Shown: in pieces, positions 1 through 7,868 of the stretch | How the letters are laid out: every line of letters starts with the position of its first letter | Position numbering within the stretch: position 1 is the stretch's first letter | Source: Gemmatimonas sp. UBA7669 | Lineage (GTDB): Bacteria; Gemmatimonadota; Gemmatimonadetes; Gemmatimonadales; Gemmatimonadaceae | Assembly (NCBI RefSeq): GCF_002483225.1 | Contig: NZ_DLHL01000039.1 | Coordinates: forward strand, 1-60,429 | Reading direction: 5' to 3' | Length of the DNA stretch: 60,429 bases | The notes under the pieces: model-generated | Told to the model about the DNA's origin: nothing | Database searches by the model: none | The model's input: the letters and a program-made list of their open reading frames with translations, nothing else | Made by a program: the position numbers and the translations under genes

Positions 1-263
1 AGACATTATTCAGGACGCGACAGTTGTCGCTGGAGCCGGATTCCCATCCGGCCGCACGGCCGTTCAAGCAGGCCCTCGTGGAGGACGGTATTCCGTTCAC
101 ATCATTTGGGGTGGACGACGTGCAGGCCGAATACGAACGGCTCAGCGCGAAGGGTGTGCGATTCACGCAACAGCCCACGAATCTCGGGCCGGTGATTGTG
201 GCCACGCTGGACGACACCTGCGGCAATCTGCTGCAGATTGCGCAGTTGACCGGTCAGGGGTGA
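1..263 (+). CDS. VOC-family (glyoxalase/bleomycin-resistance fold) protein, 3' part only
   Basis: The reading frame is open from the first bases of the window, so the true start lies upstream and only about the last 87 residues are seen. The end of the fold is recognisable: a HPAA..F..AL segment, IPFTSFGVDDVQAEYERL, then a final strand VIVATLDDTCGNLLQIAQL, in which the late Asp and Gly-Asn resemble the metal-side strand of the VOC beta-alpha-beta repeat. Members include dioxygenases, glyoxalase I and antibiotic-binding proteins, and the fragment does not say which. A TTG at 24 could be taken as a start, but homology to the fold continues in front of it. Confidence 0.75.
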   Translation, partial: TLFRTRQLSLEPDSHPAARPFKQALVEDGIPFTSFGVDDVQAEYERLSAKGVRFTQQPTNLGPVIVATLDDTCGNLLQIAQLTGQG

Positions 264-330
264 TGCGAACGGGCGGCCGAGTCGTGTTGTGGACTCCGCC
301 GCCCGTCATGTAGCTGGGTATGCGTTGGGC

Positions 331-1512
331 TCAGATGGTGCGACGCACCGGCGCGGCGAATGGGTCGGCGTCCCAGGCGTCGGTGGTCAGCGCCGGTAGC
401 GCCGCAGTCGTGCCCGCTCGCCGCTGCGTTGCGGTGCGCCACGGAGCGGCCGGCGCGGGTGGCTGCACGGCGTTGGTCAACTGCTGCGTGATGCTCACTG
501 CACGCGCGCGTCCAGCGTTGCCCGGTCGAGCGCTGGCGGACAAGGTGAGATGCACGCGGGTCTTCCAGGTGGTCAAGTCGTCGAAGGTGTTGCCGCTGTT
601 GAGATCTTCACGGCGGAAGTAGTAATCGAGCCCTTCGTCGTCGCGCGCGAAGGCATAACCGGTGGGATGCACCTTGGTGACGAGCGCGTGTACGCTGCCG
701 GCGTCGTCATCGTGTACGGGTGTGTCAGCGACGGCGCTTGACACATGGTCGTCGGCCAGGGCCACGACCAACTGCGGCACTTCGACATCCGCGGGCTCAG
801 TAGGCGGCGCGCCGTCGGTGTGCTCCTGGGGCAAGGACGGCTCGGGCTGCGCGAAGTGCGAGGACGTAAGCTCCGGTGTGTTCACCAGCTTCGGCCAGAG
901 GTCGTCAAGCCAGATGGGATCGAAGTCGCGGAGACGCAGCGGATCGTTGGGGTCGTAGAACTCACGCGGGCAGGAGCCACGTGCCGACACAATGGCCACG
1001 CGTTTGCCAAGTCGTCGCACGGCCTGCAACGCCGGCACGAAGTCGCGATCGCCACCCACCACAATGGCAATGTCGAAGGCGGAGAGGGCGGTCATCTCCA
1101 GCAGGGCGGTGGCGAGTCCGACGTCGACGGCCTTTTCGCGTGGCTCGTAGGTCTGCTCGTCGGGTCGCTGTGCGCGGCGCACACGTCCGCCCCGGTAGTC
1201 GATGTCGTAGCGATAGACTTCGTAGCGGTGTTGCCGGCGCAGGGCATCGAAGAACTCGCTGCGTCGCTGTACGGCGTCATCGTCGACCGGGTCGTAATTG
1301 GTGGCGATGGACGCGAAGTAGTGTGTGCGCACGACATCGAGCGGATCGCCCGACGGGAGTTGTCTGGCCACATGCTCGGCGCAGAGCAAGGGCAGGGCAC
1401 CGAAGCGCAGCGGCCCGCCAACCCGTTTGGCATAGCCCAGTTGATCTGCCATACGGTTGGCCGTTACGGCCAACCAGGTGCCATCGATAAACATCATGGT
1501 ACGAACGGCCAT
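331..1512 (-). CDS. NYN-domain (LabA/DUF88-like) protein with C-terminal cold-shock-like OB domain
   Basis: The 393-residue product begins with a NYN/PIN-like nuclease domain: FIDGTW (Asp10), an acidic D130 in VDVGLATALLEM and VGGDRDFVPALQAVRRLGK (Asp155, Asp157). These acidic residues form the metal site in the family. Residues about 274-337 (TKVHPTGYAFARDDEG..YYFRREDL) look like a cold-shock/S1-type OB fold that would bind RNA. This suggests an RNA-cleaving or RNA-binding enzyme; the substrate is unknown. I chose the ATG at 1512 because the NYN domain starts right there. The frame stays open to 1872, but that part overlaps the divergent phosphoesterase gene and looks non-coding. The tail after residue 340 is Ala/Pro-rich and probably disordered. 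Confidence 0.85.
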   Translation of the reverse strand: MAVRTMMFIDGTWLAVTANRMADQLGYAKRVGGPLRFGALPLLCAEHVARQLPSGDPLDVVRTHYFASIATNYDPVDDDAVQRRSEFFDALRRQHRYEVYRYDIDYRGGRVRRAQRPDEQTYEPREKAVDVGLATALLEMTALSAFDIAIVVGGDRDFVPALQAVRRLGKRVAIVSARGSCPREFYDPNDPLRLRDFDPIWLDDLWPKLVNTPELTSSHFAQPEPSLPQEHTDGAPPTEPADVEVPQLVVALADDHVSSAVADTPVHDDDAGSVHALVTKVHPTGYAFARDDEGLDYYFRREDLNSGNTFDDLTTWKTRVHLTLSASARPGNAGRARAVSITQQLTNAVQPPAPAAPWRTATQRRAGTTAALPALTTDAWDADPFAAPVRRTI

Positions 1513-1666
1513 GTCAGTCGCTCCAACATTGAGGGCATGTGTGATGCGCGTTACACAGAGCGGCCCGCCTTTGCCGAGCCGCCTCTGCATTGTGCGTTGG
1601 GCTGGCGCGATGCGCAAGACGCAGCCCGGCAATTGCGCCCGGCGCGCCTGTCGCGCCAATTGAGGC

Positions 1667-2854
1667 ATGACCAACTCCCTTTGCCCTCGCCGCTGGCTGC
1701 ACTCGAGCCTTGCCCCGCTTCTGTTGCTCACTTCGGCGTCAATTTCCGCTGCGCAGAGTGGCGCGACACGCCCAACCGGTGCCCCGACAGACACCGTGGT
1801 GCACATCGCCAAACCGCGCATGCCGCTGCCCGACGAGGCGGCGAGCGCCGGTGTGACACGCTTCTCGTTCATTGCCTACGGCGACACGCGCGGGCGGCGC
1901 GATGGCGTGCAGGAGCAGTACGAACACTCGCTCGTGGTCGATCAGATGCTGCGCACCATGACGCAGCTGGAGCGTGGTCCCGATCCGGTGCGTTTCATTC
2001 TGCAGAGTGGTGACGCGGTGGTGAATGGGCGTGACCCGAAGCAGTGGAACGTGAGTTTCGTGGGCCTCATCAACCGGCTCACCACCGAGGGCGGCGTGCC
2101 GTACTTTCTCGCGCCTGGCAATCACGACGTGACCTCATCGGGTGACCTGGCCAATGCGGGGCGTGCGGAGGGATTGCGCAACTATCTGCGTGCGGTGCAG
2201 CAGCTCATTCCGGCGGATGGTGCGACGCGGCGTCTGGCTGGGTACCCCACGTATGCCTTTGGCTACGGCAATGTGTTCGTGCTCGCGTTCGACTCGAACA
2301 TTGCGGAGGATTCGACGCAGCTCGCATGGGTGGAGTCGCAGTTGGCCGGGCTTGATCGTGAGCGCTATCAGCATGTGATCGCGTTCTTTCACCATCCCGC
2401 GTATTCGTCGGGGCCGCATGGTGGCGCCATCATCGAGCGCCCCACGGCCGCGGTGCGTGAGCGCTACATGCCGCTCTTTCGCAAACATGGTGTGACCATG
2501 TTGCTGACCGGGCATGAGCACTTCTTCGAGCACTGGGTGGAGCGCTGGAAGGATGTGCGCGGCGAGTGGCAGCGCATGGATCAGTTGGTGAGTGGCGGCG
2601 GCGGGGCGCCGCTCTACAGCTACCAGGGCGAGCCGGACCTCCGGCCGTATCTCCGGGCGGGCGTGGCGGACTCGGTGCGGGTGCAGCATCTGGTCAAGCC
2701 TGGCATGGAGCCGGGGGACAATGCCTACCACTTCGTGGTGGTGCACGTGGACGGTCCACGCATGTGGCTGGAGGTGATTGGTGTGGACTGGGGCCGGGGC
2801 TACCTGCCGTACCGGAGCAACCGCGCGACGGTGCGGGACAGTGTGATTCGGTAA
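1667..2854 (+). CDS. Secreted calcineurin-like metallophosphoesterase
   Basis: The 395-residue protein begins with a basic stretch and a hydrophobic run ending SAAQ, a likely signal peptide, so it acts in the periplasm. The metal-binding blocks of the calcineurin-like family follow in order: YGDTRG (about 72), GDAVVNG (about 115), PGNHD (about 150), FFHHP (about 240) and TGHEHFFEH (about 281). Such enzymes hydrolyse phosphomonoesters or phosphodiesters; the substrate cannot be read from the sequence. The gene is divergent from the NYN gene, with about 150 bp between their starts, and ends just before the promoter of the BlaI-type regulator. Confidence 0.88.
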   Translation: MTNSLCPRRWLHSSLAPLLLLTSASISAAQSGATRPTGAPTDTVVHIAKPRMPLPDEAASAGVTRFSFIAYGDTRGRRDGVQEQYEHSLVVDQMLRTMTQLERGPDPVRFILQSGDAVVNGRDPKQWNVSFVGLINRLTTEGGVPYFLAPGNHDVTSSGDLANAGRAEGLRNYLRAVQQLIPADGATRRLAGYPTYAFGYGNVFVLAFDSNIAEDSTQLAWVESQLAGLDRERYQHVIAFFHHPAYSSGPHGGAIIERPTAAVRERYMPLFRKHGVTMLLTGHEHFFEHWVERWKDVRGEWQRMDQLVSGGGGAPLYSYQGEPDLRPYLRAGVADSVRVQHLVKPGMEPGDNAYHFVVVHVDGPRMWLEVIGVDWGRGYLPYRSNRATVRDSVIR

Positions 2855-2862
2855 TCCCGACC

Positions 2863-2910
2863 TTGACAGATTCGTCTACTAGGCCAATAGTACTAAATCG
2901 TTAGTACTAT
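2863..2910 (+). promoter_or_regulatory. Promoter and dyad operator of the first BlaI-type gene
   Basis: A TTGACA -35 box (2863-2868) is followed after 17 bp by AATAGT (2886-2891), 4 of 6 matches to a -10 box. Overlapping the -10 is a perfect inverted repeat with 10-bp arms, ATAGTACTAA (2887-2896) and TTAGTACTAT (2901-2910), separated by ATCG. BlaI/MecI repressors bind TA-rich dyads of this kind, and the position would block RNA polymerase. The predicted transcript start is about 50 nt before the gene at 2951. Confidence 0.78.
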
Positions 2911-2950
2911 CGGCTTGGTACATCGGACCTGCGGGTGACGGGAGGTCGGG

Positions 2951-3400
2951 ATGACGGATGCACCGTTGGGTGAGCGCGAGCTGGACGTAATGGCGGCGCT
3001 GTGGCGGCTGGGGTCGGGTACGGTCAACGAAGTACGTGATGCGGTGGGAGATCCCCTGGCCTACACCACGATCCTCACGATCCTCCGCAATCTCGAAACC
3101 AAACGTTTCGTGCGGCGGGAAGAGGAGGGGAGGGCGCATCGCTACTTCCCCCTGGTCGCCCAGCAGTCGGCGCAGCGCAACGCGTTGTCGCGTGTGCTGC
3201 ACAGTTTCTTCGGCGGTTCGCCCAAGGCGCTGCTGGCGCAACTCGTACACGACGAGGAGCTCTCCGCCGAAGAATTGCAGGAATTGGCGCGGTCACTGGC
3301 GGCGGTGGACAGCAAGACGTCGAATGAGGTCGCCGGTCGCTCGACTCCAGCGAACGCGACACGTCGCGGTTCAGGGCCATCCAAGCGGGGGGCGCCATGA
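2951..3400 (+). CDS. BlaI/MecI/CopY-family transcriptional repressor
   Basis: The 149-residue protein shows the family winged helix: LGERELDVMAALWRLGSGTVNEVRDAV, then LAYTTILTILRNLETKRFVRREEEGRAHRYFPLV. A dimerisation part follows (LVHDEELSAEELQELARSL). In this family the repressor is inactivated when a partner M56 peptidase senses a signal. The partner gene follows directly and the two overlap in ATGA (3397-3400), so they are translationally coupled. A GGAGG sequence at 2941-2945 supports the ATG at 2951. The dyad operator 40 bp upstream implies that the pair represses itself. Confidence 0.93.
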   Translation: MTDAPLGERELDVMAALWRLGSGTVNEVRDAVGDPLAYTTILTILRNLETKRFVRREEEGRAHRYFPLVAQQSAQRNALSRVLHSFFGGSPKALLAQLVHDEELSAEELQELARSLAAVDSKTSNEVAGRSTPANATRRGSGPSKRGAP

Positions 3401-5148
3401 GCGACGTGGCCGTCACCTGGACGGTGGCACTCACGTGGTTGGGTGCGAGCCTGGCGTTTTCGGCGCTGCTTGGTTTGTCGGTGCTTTTCGGGGAGTTGCT
3501 GGTGGCGTCGTTCGGCCGACCGCGCCGCTTTCTCTGGGCCAGTGCGCTCGTCTTGGCGGTGATCTGGCCGGTTGCGGGCTGGTTCATGGTGCCGCGTGTG
3601 GCGCCGCAATGGGTGGTGCATCCGTACGAACCACCGGCGGCCACGATGGACGTGGGGCCGTCCGCTGTCATCATGCCTGCCGTGGATCGCGCATGGACCG
3701 CGTCCAGTCTGCCACCTGTGGCAACCGTGGCAACCCTGTGGGGCGTGCTGTCTCTGGTGATGGCCGGCTTCGTGCTTCGCGGGGCATTGGTGCTCTACAG
3801 GGCGCAGCGTGCGGCGCGCCGAGAGGTGCTGCTCGGTGAAACGGTGCTGCGCACGCAGCATGTCGGACCGGCCGTGATTGGTGTGGGGCGCGCCTCGCTG
3901 CTGATGCCGGATTGGCTGTGGGAACTCGATGAACGATTGCAGCGACTTGTGCTGCACCATGAGCTGGAGCATCGCCGCGCGGGCGATCCATGGCTGGTGT
4001 GGGGCGGTGTGCTTGCCACGCTGATCACCCCGTGGAATCCGGTGATCTGGTGGATGATGCACAGAATGCGTCTCGCCATGGAGATCGACTGCGATGCACG
4101 CACGCTCAAGGCCCATCCCGATGCCGGGTCGCAGTATCCGCGCCTGCTCCTGCTCATTGCGCACCTGCGGCAGCGTCCGCAGTACACGCCACATCTGGCG
4201 CCCTTGATTATCCCTTCCGCTTCACAACTTTCCCGGAGAATGCGTGCCATGACATCCCCCGTGCCTCTTAAGAGTCCGATGGCAAAGTTGGCGGTGGCTG
4301 CCATCACGTTCGGATTGCTCAATGCGGCCTGCTCGCGTCAGATCGCCGGCAATCTGGCGGGGCCTGCGGTGCCGGTGGTGATGGAGTCAGTGCCTGGGGA
4401 GGGTGTGTCGGTAGCGCCGAGTGATTCGGTGACGAGCGCGGCGGCCAAGGACTCGGTGTATTTCGATTTTCAGGTGGAGCGGCAGGCAATCGCGCTACCT
4501 CCCGGATTTGGGCCACGCTTTGCCGAGGTGCTTGGTACACTGAAGGTGGACGGCGACGTTCTGATGCAGTTTGTCGTTGAACCGGGTGGCACAGTGCGCA
4601 AAGAGTCCATCAAGGTTCTCCAGTCACCTCATCCCGAGCTATCCAACGCTGTCGTTGTCGGTCTGAGCGAGCTGCGCTTCCAACCTGCGATGCGCGGTGG
4701 TCGACCGGTTGCCCAATTGGTGCAGCAGCGCTCGTCGTTTGGTGTGGGAAAGCCGGTCTCCACTCAGCAGTCCGAGAGCAAAGGCCGCGCTGCTGGAGGT
4801 GAAAGGAAGACTGACACGACGCCGACTCCCGCTTCGACGGACCGCGTGCTCTTCGACTTCGAGGTCGATACTCCGGCGATGTTTGCACCGGGCAGTAGCG
4901 GCCCGGCGTATCCCGCCGAAGCAAGAGCACGTGGTCTGAACGGCGAGGTGCTGGCGCAATTCGTGGTGGATGTGGACGGAACGGTTGTTCCGGGCAGCAT
5001 ACGCGTCGTGCGCTCCAGCGATTCACTGTTTTCGGCGGCTGTCGAACAATTCCTTCCAAGCGCACGATTCACTCCCGCGAAAAATGGCGGGCAGCCTGTA
5101 AGGCAGCTCGTGCAGCAGCCGTTCGGGTTCGAGACCAGGAAGGATTGA
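3397..5148 (+). CDS. M56 (BlaR1/MecR1-type) membrane peptidase with two C-terminal TonB-like domains
   Basis: The 583-residue protein begins with about four membrane segments. After the third comes a zinc-peptidase motif, VLHHELEHRRAGD (HExxH near residue 188), then a further segment and EIDCDART, which may supply the third ligand. Another hydrophobic segment (about 285-310, ending NAACS) precedes two copies of a TonB C-terminal fold. The first is around residues 365-450 and the second around 500-580 (each V.G.VL.QFVV...GTV...S..V..S, then FTPA..GG.PV.QLVQQ). BlaR1 relatives normally carry a beta-lactam sensor domain here; instead this one ends in TonB-like domains, so it may sense or power outer-membrane transport. 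It is coupled to the repressor gene in front. Confidence 0.88.
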   Translation: MSDVAVTWTVALTWLGASLAFSALLGLSVLFGELLVASFGRPRRFLWASALVLAVIWPVAGWFMVPRVAPQWVVHPYEPPAATMDVGPSAVIMPAVDRAWTASSLPPVATVATLWGVLSLVMAGFVLRGALVLYRAQRAARREVLLGETVLRTQHVGPAVIGVGRASLLMPDWLWELDERLQRLVLHHELEHRRAGDPWLVWGGVLATLITPWNPVIWWMMHRMRLAMEIDCDARTLKAHPDAGSQYPRLLLLIAHLRQRPQYTPHLAPLIIPSASQLSRRMRAMTSPVPLKSPMAKLAVAAITFGLLNAACSRQIAGNLAGPAVPVVMESVPGEGVSVAPSDSVTSAAAKDSVYFDFQVERQAIALPPGFGPRFAEVLGTLKVDGDVLMQFVVEPGGTVRKESIKVLQSPHPELSNAVVVGLSELRFQPAMRGGRPVAQLVQQRSSFGVGKPVSTQQSESKGRAAGGERKTDTTPTPASTDRVLFDFEVDTPAMFAPGSSGPAYPAEARARGLNGEVLAQFVVDVDGTVVPGSIRVVRSSDSLFSAAVEQFLPSARFTPAKNGGQPVRQLVQQPFGFETRKD

Positions 5149-5164
5149 GCACGTGGCCGGACCC

Positions 5165-5199
5165 TTGTTGACTGGTGGAGCAGCGTGGATAATTCCACC
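5165..5199 (+). promoter_or_regulatory. Promoter and small dyad in front of the vapB-like gene
   Basis: GATAAT (5188-5193) matches a -10 box at 5 of 6 positions, with a weak TTGTTG (5165-5170) 17 bp upstream. The -10 lies in the centre of GTGGA-TAAT-TCCAC (5185-5198), and a wider GGTGGA/TCCACC repeat (5174-5179, 5194-5199) surrounds it. Toxin-antitoxin operons are usually repressed by their own antitoxin at such sites. A transcript would start at about 5200, at the ATG itself, suggesting a leaderless message. Confidence 0.5.
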
Positions 5200-5430
5200 A
5201 TGGCCATCAACCTCAAGAGTCCCGACGCCGAAAAGCTCATCCGGGAGCTGGCGGACATCACTGGTGAGACTATCACCGACACCATTCAGCAGGCGGTGCG
5301 CGAGCGGCTCACGCGAGAGCGGCTACGCCGCCTTGGGGCGGTGGAGAAGTCCTGGGCGCGCATCGGGCGCATCCAGGAGCGCATTCGGGCGTATCCCGAG
5401 GCGGGCGGTGTGACGGGGGCTGACGCGTGA
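5200..5430 (+). CDS. vapB: VapB-type antitoxin (Rv0623-like)
   Basis: This is a 76-residue protein starting MAINLKSPDAEKLIRELADITGE, the characteristic opening of Rv0623-type VapB antitoxins, followed by TITDTIQQAVRERLTRERLRR, a helical DNA-binding region, and a basic tail that would wrap the toxin. I chose the ATG at 5200 because family members begin with this peptide. The in-frame GTG at 5185 lies inside the presumed operator/-10 element. The gene overlaps the toxin gene by 4 bp (GTGA, 5427-5430), the normal antitoxin-first arrangement. Confidence 0.87.
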   Translation: MAINLKSPDAEKLIRELADITGETITDTIQQAVRERLTRERLRRLGAVEKSWARIGRIQERIRAYPEAGGVTGADA

Positions 5431-5819
5431 TCCTGACCACGTCAGCGCTGCGGGCGCTCTGGAGAAACGAGGCCGATGCCTCGCTGCTGCACACGGCCAT
5501 CATGCGCGCGCCGGTTCGGGCCGTGTCAGCGGCCACGGTGGTGGATGCGGCCATGCAGCTCTTGAGTGAGCGGCAGGGGGGCGCCGACCTCGAACTCGAT
5601 GCGCTGCTGCGTGAGCTCGAGGTGGTGGTGGTGCCATTCAGCGAGTCGCAGGCCCATCGCGCGCGAGAGGCGGCCCGTACCTTCGGACCCGGACGTCACA
5701 AGGCGTCATTGGGGTTGGGTGACTGCATGGCTTACGCGCTGGCCATCGAGAGTGGCGAGCCCGTGCTGGCCGTGGGTGAGGCCTTTGTGGGCACCGACGT
5801 GGAGCGGGTGGCGTACTAG
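5427..5819 (+). CDS. vapC: VapC-type PIN-domain toxin with altered active-site residues
   Basis: The 130-residue PIN-domain protein is the usual VapC length and is coupled to vapB. VapC toxins cleave RNA with a cluster of acidic residues. The normal first motif VDTSAL is LTTSAL here, so the leading Asp (position 4) is Thr. The second acidic position is Asp40 (AATVVDAAM) instead of Glu. The third is intact (LGDCMAYAL, Asp99). The last motif is VGEAFVGTDV, with Glu118 and Asp124. The protein may be weak or inactive as a nuclease, or may use shifted residues. The start is GTG. No frameshift or stop is seen. Confidence 0.85.
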   Translation: MILTTSALRALWRNEADASLLHTAIMRAPVRAVSAATVVDAAMQLLSERQGGADLELDALLRELEVVVVPFSESQAHRAREAARTFGPGRHKASLGLGDCMAYALAIESGEPVLAVGEAFVGTDVERVAY

Positions 5820-5840
5820 CCCCCCGCTCCGTTTGCTGCG

Positions 5841-7430
5841 TCAGCGCTTGGTCTTGATAACCACCACGCCGTTGGCGGCGTCGTTGCCGTAGAGCGCCAC
5901 ACCGGCCGCGCCCTTGACCACTTCGACGGACTCGATGGACGAGGGCGCGAGGCGGTTCATGGCAGTTTCGTCGACGCGCTTGCCATCGAGAATGTAGAGG
6001 GGCGCGGGGCCGGTACTGGCCTTGGACGACAGACGAATGCGGGTGGGGCTGCTGTCGGTTGATGCGCGCAGCAGCACGGTGTCGCTGTCGGCGCGGCGCA
6101 GGCGAAGGACGTTGCTCGGCGCTGCCTCAGTCCGTGCGCTTTCGATGGCCGAGAAGCTGGCTGTCTTGTTGGCATCGGTAGTGGCCACGAACATGAGCTG
6201 TTCGCCCTTGTCGCTCTTGCGCACCTCGATGGTGGCGATGCGATCGGACGAGATCTTCATGGCGTCAGCCTTGCTGGTTTCGACGCCGTTCACAAAGAAC
6301 CGCGCATCGTCAGTCTGTCCGGTGAAAGCCACGGCCTTGCGTTGCGCACTGGCCACGTCCATGGCGGCGACGTCCGTGGCGGTGGGCAGTTCAGCCTTGC
6401 AGGCCACAGCGAGTGTGGCCGTAGCCATGACAACGCCGGTGATGCGACGGGCCTGGCGGAAGCGGGCGGGGCGAGCGGTCATCGTGTGCAGTCTCCGTTC
6501 GAGGTGGGACGCGCGGTAGGAAAAAGCGGGTACGGCATGCAGGCGGCGCGCGGGTTGCAGCGCGGCCGACAGTTCAATGAGCAATTGACCGTATTCACGC
6601 GGCGCGGCCATCTGTGACAGCACGCGCGCGTCGCAGTCGAGTTCAATGGCCAGACGCAGACGCGTGGTCATGAACCAGAGCGCAGCGTTCCACGGCATGA
6701 GGACCACGGCCAGGTTGGCCGCGAGCAGCAGGACATGGTCTCCCGCTTGCACATGTGACTGTTCGTGTGCCACCACCAACTGTTGTTCACGCGCACTCCG
6801 TGAAAGCAGCCAGGACGGCACCACAATGTCAGGCCGCTGCAGGCCCACCACCGCGGGGCCGAAGTCATCGCTCAGTCGCACGGACTGCGCGCCAATGACG
6901 GCCTGAGGCGCATGGGTCACGAGGCGGCGCTGGCGACGATAGCTCGCGAACAGCAACACACCCAGCACGACTGAGGTGAGCGGCCAAGCGAGCAAGAGCG
7001 CGTTTGCTGCCACACGATGCGTGGACGGTGCGCTCTGCTGGAGCCGCAGGTGCAGTTGCTGCGCGATGGCCGAACTGGTGTTGCTCAATGATGCCGGTAG
7101 TGCCGCGACGACGTCGCGCAGGGCGTCGACGCCGCGTTTGAGGGGCGACGGCGTGGCGAGGGTTGGCTCGAGTCGAAGCGGTACGGCAATACCCGATACG
7201 GTCGGCGCCGACACGGGGGTGGTGCGCAGGGGCTGCGTCAGTGCCAACACCGTGGCGAGCGCGATGGCGCCGGCCCAGAGTGCGCGCGCCGGTACGAGCC
7301 CGCGCAGCAGGCGCTCCAGCACGAAGGCGGCGGCAGCGAGGCTGGCGGAGACCAGTGAGGCGGTGATCAGCCAGGTGAGCAGCCAGAGCAGCAGGCTGCC
7401 GGAGGGCGGGAGGCTGAACAGGTCAGGCAT
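5841..7430 (-). CDS. M56 (BlaR1-type) membrane peptidase with C-terminal TonB-receptor plug-like domain
   Basis: The 529-residue protein, read from the ATG at 7430, has about four membrane segments and the zinc motif VVAHEQSHVQAGDH (HExxH near residue 218), followed by LAIELDCDARVL. After a further membrane or lipid segment (MATATLAVACKA) comes a soluble region. It ends in about 55 residues resembling the plug domain of SusC/TonB-dependent receptors (PLYILDGKRVDE, then IESVEVVKGAAGVALYGNDAANGVVVIKTK). The 7430 start makes an ATGCCTGA overlap with the repressor gene; the frame is open to 7448. It mirrors the pair at 2951-5148 but carries a different output domain. I infer a proteolytic relay controlled at the envelope. 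Confidence 0.85.
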   Translation of the reverse strand: MPDLFSLPPSGSLLLWLLTWLITASLVSASLAAAAFVLERLLRGLVPARALWAGAIALATVLALTQPLRTTPVSAPTVSGIAVPLRLEPTLATPSPLKRGVDALRDVVAALPASLSNTSSAIAQQLHLRLQQSAPSTHRVAANALLLAWPLTSVVLGVLLFASYRRQRRLVTHAPQAVIGAQSVRLSDDFGPAVVGLQRPDIVVPSWLLSRSAREQQLVVAHEQSHVQAGDHVLLLAANLAVVLMPWNAALWFMTTRLRLAIELDCDARVLSQMAAPREYGQLLIELSAALQPARRLHAVPAFSYRASHLERRLHTMTARPARFRQARRITGVVMATATLAVACKAELPTATDVAAMDVASAQRKAVAFTGQTDDARFFVNGVETSKADAMKISSDRIATIEVRKSDKGEQLMFVATTDANKTASFSAIESARTEAAPSNVLRLRRADSDTVLLRASTDSSPTRIRLSSKASTGPAPLYILDGKRVDETAMNRLAPSSIESVEVVKGAAGVALYGNDAANGVVVIKTKR

Positions 7431-7812
7431 CGTCGCTGGCATTGTCAACTCCGAGTCGCTTGGCGAGCAGTTCGCGCATGCGCTGCAGTTCGTCGCGACT
7501 GAGTTGGCGATCGGCGACGAGCTGGGCGAACATGCGTTCGGCGGAGCCTTGGAAGATCGCGTCCTTGATGCGCGTGATGGCGCTGCGGCCGGCCTTGTCG
7601 GCGGCCACAGTAGGGAAGTAGCGGTAGGCGCGGCCTTCGGCCTCGTGGCGCACGTAGCCCTTGTCCTCGAGGATCTGGAGGGCGGAGAGCACGGAGGTGT
7701 AGGCGAGGTCTTCGTCGAGATGTTCGCGGACGTCGGCGACGGTGGCAGAGCCGAGGCGCCAGAGGACGGACATGACGGCGAGTTCGCGCGGGGGGAAGTG
7801 GAGGTCGGACAT
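7423..7812 (-). CDS. BlaI/MecI-family transcriptional repressor (second copy)
   Basis: The 129-residue winged-helix protein (FPPRELAVMSVLWRLGSATVADVREHL, then LAYTSVLSALQILEDKGYVRHEAEGRAYRYFPTV) is clearly related to the repressor at 2951. It has the typical C-terminal dimerisation helices (LVADRQLSRDELQRMRELL). It precedes and overlaps its M56 partner, so the two are probably one transcript. No clear Shine-Dalgarno sequence is visible in front of the ATG. Promoter and dyad lie immediately upstream at 7824-7868. Confidence 0.92.
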   Translation of the reverse strand: MSDLHFPPRELAVMSVLWRLGSATVADVREHLDEDLAYTSVLSALQILEDKGYVRHEAEGRAYRYFPTVAADKAGRSAITRIKDAIFQGSAERMFAQLVADRQLSRDELQRMRELLAKRLGVDNASDDA

Positions 7813-7823
7813 GGGGTGGAGGG

Positions 7824-7868
7824 CTACGGGTTCTTCCGTAGTATGGGGGAGGGGGGTGGGGATGTCAA
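7824..7868 (-). promoter_or_regulatory. Promoter and dyad operator of the second BlaI-type gene
   Basis: Reading on the minus strand, TTGACA (7868-7863) is followed after 17 bp by CATACT (7845-7840), 4 of 6 matches to a -10 box. A dyad CTACGG-N6-CCGTAG (7824-7841) overlaps the -10 and the presumed transcript start. The layout matches the first BlaI-type promoter (same -35, same spacing, operator over the -10), but the operator sequence differs. The two repressors may therefore recognise different sites. Confidence 0.62.

Noticed and set aside
745..2013. A 422-codon frame overlapping the NYN gene and the phosphoesterase start
   Set aside because: Both overlapped genes have clear motifs, and this frame has none.
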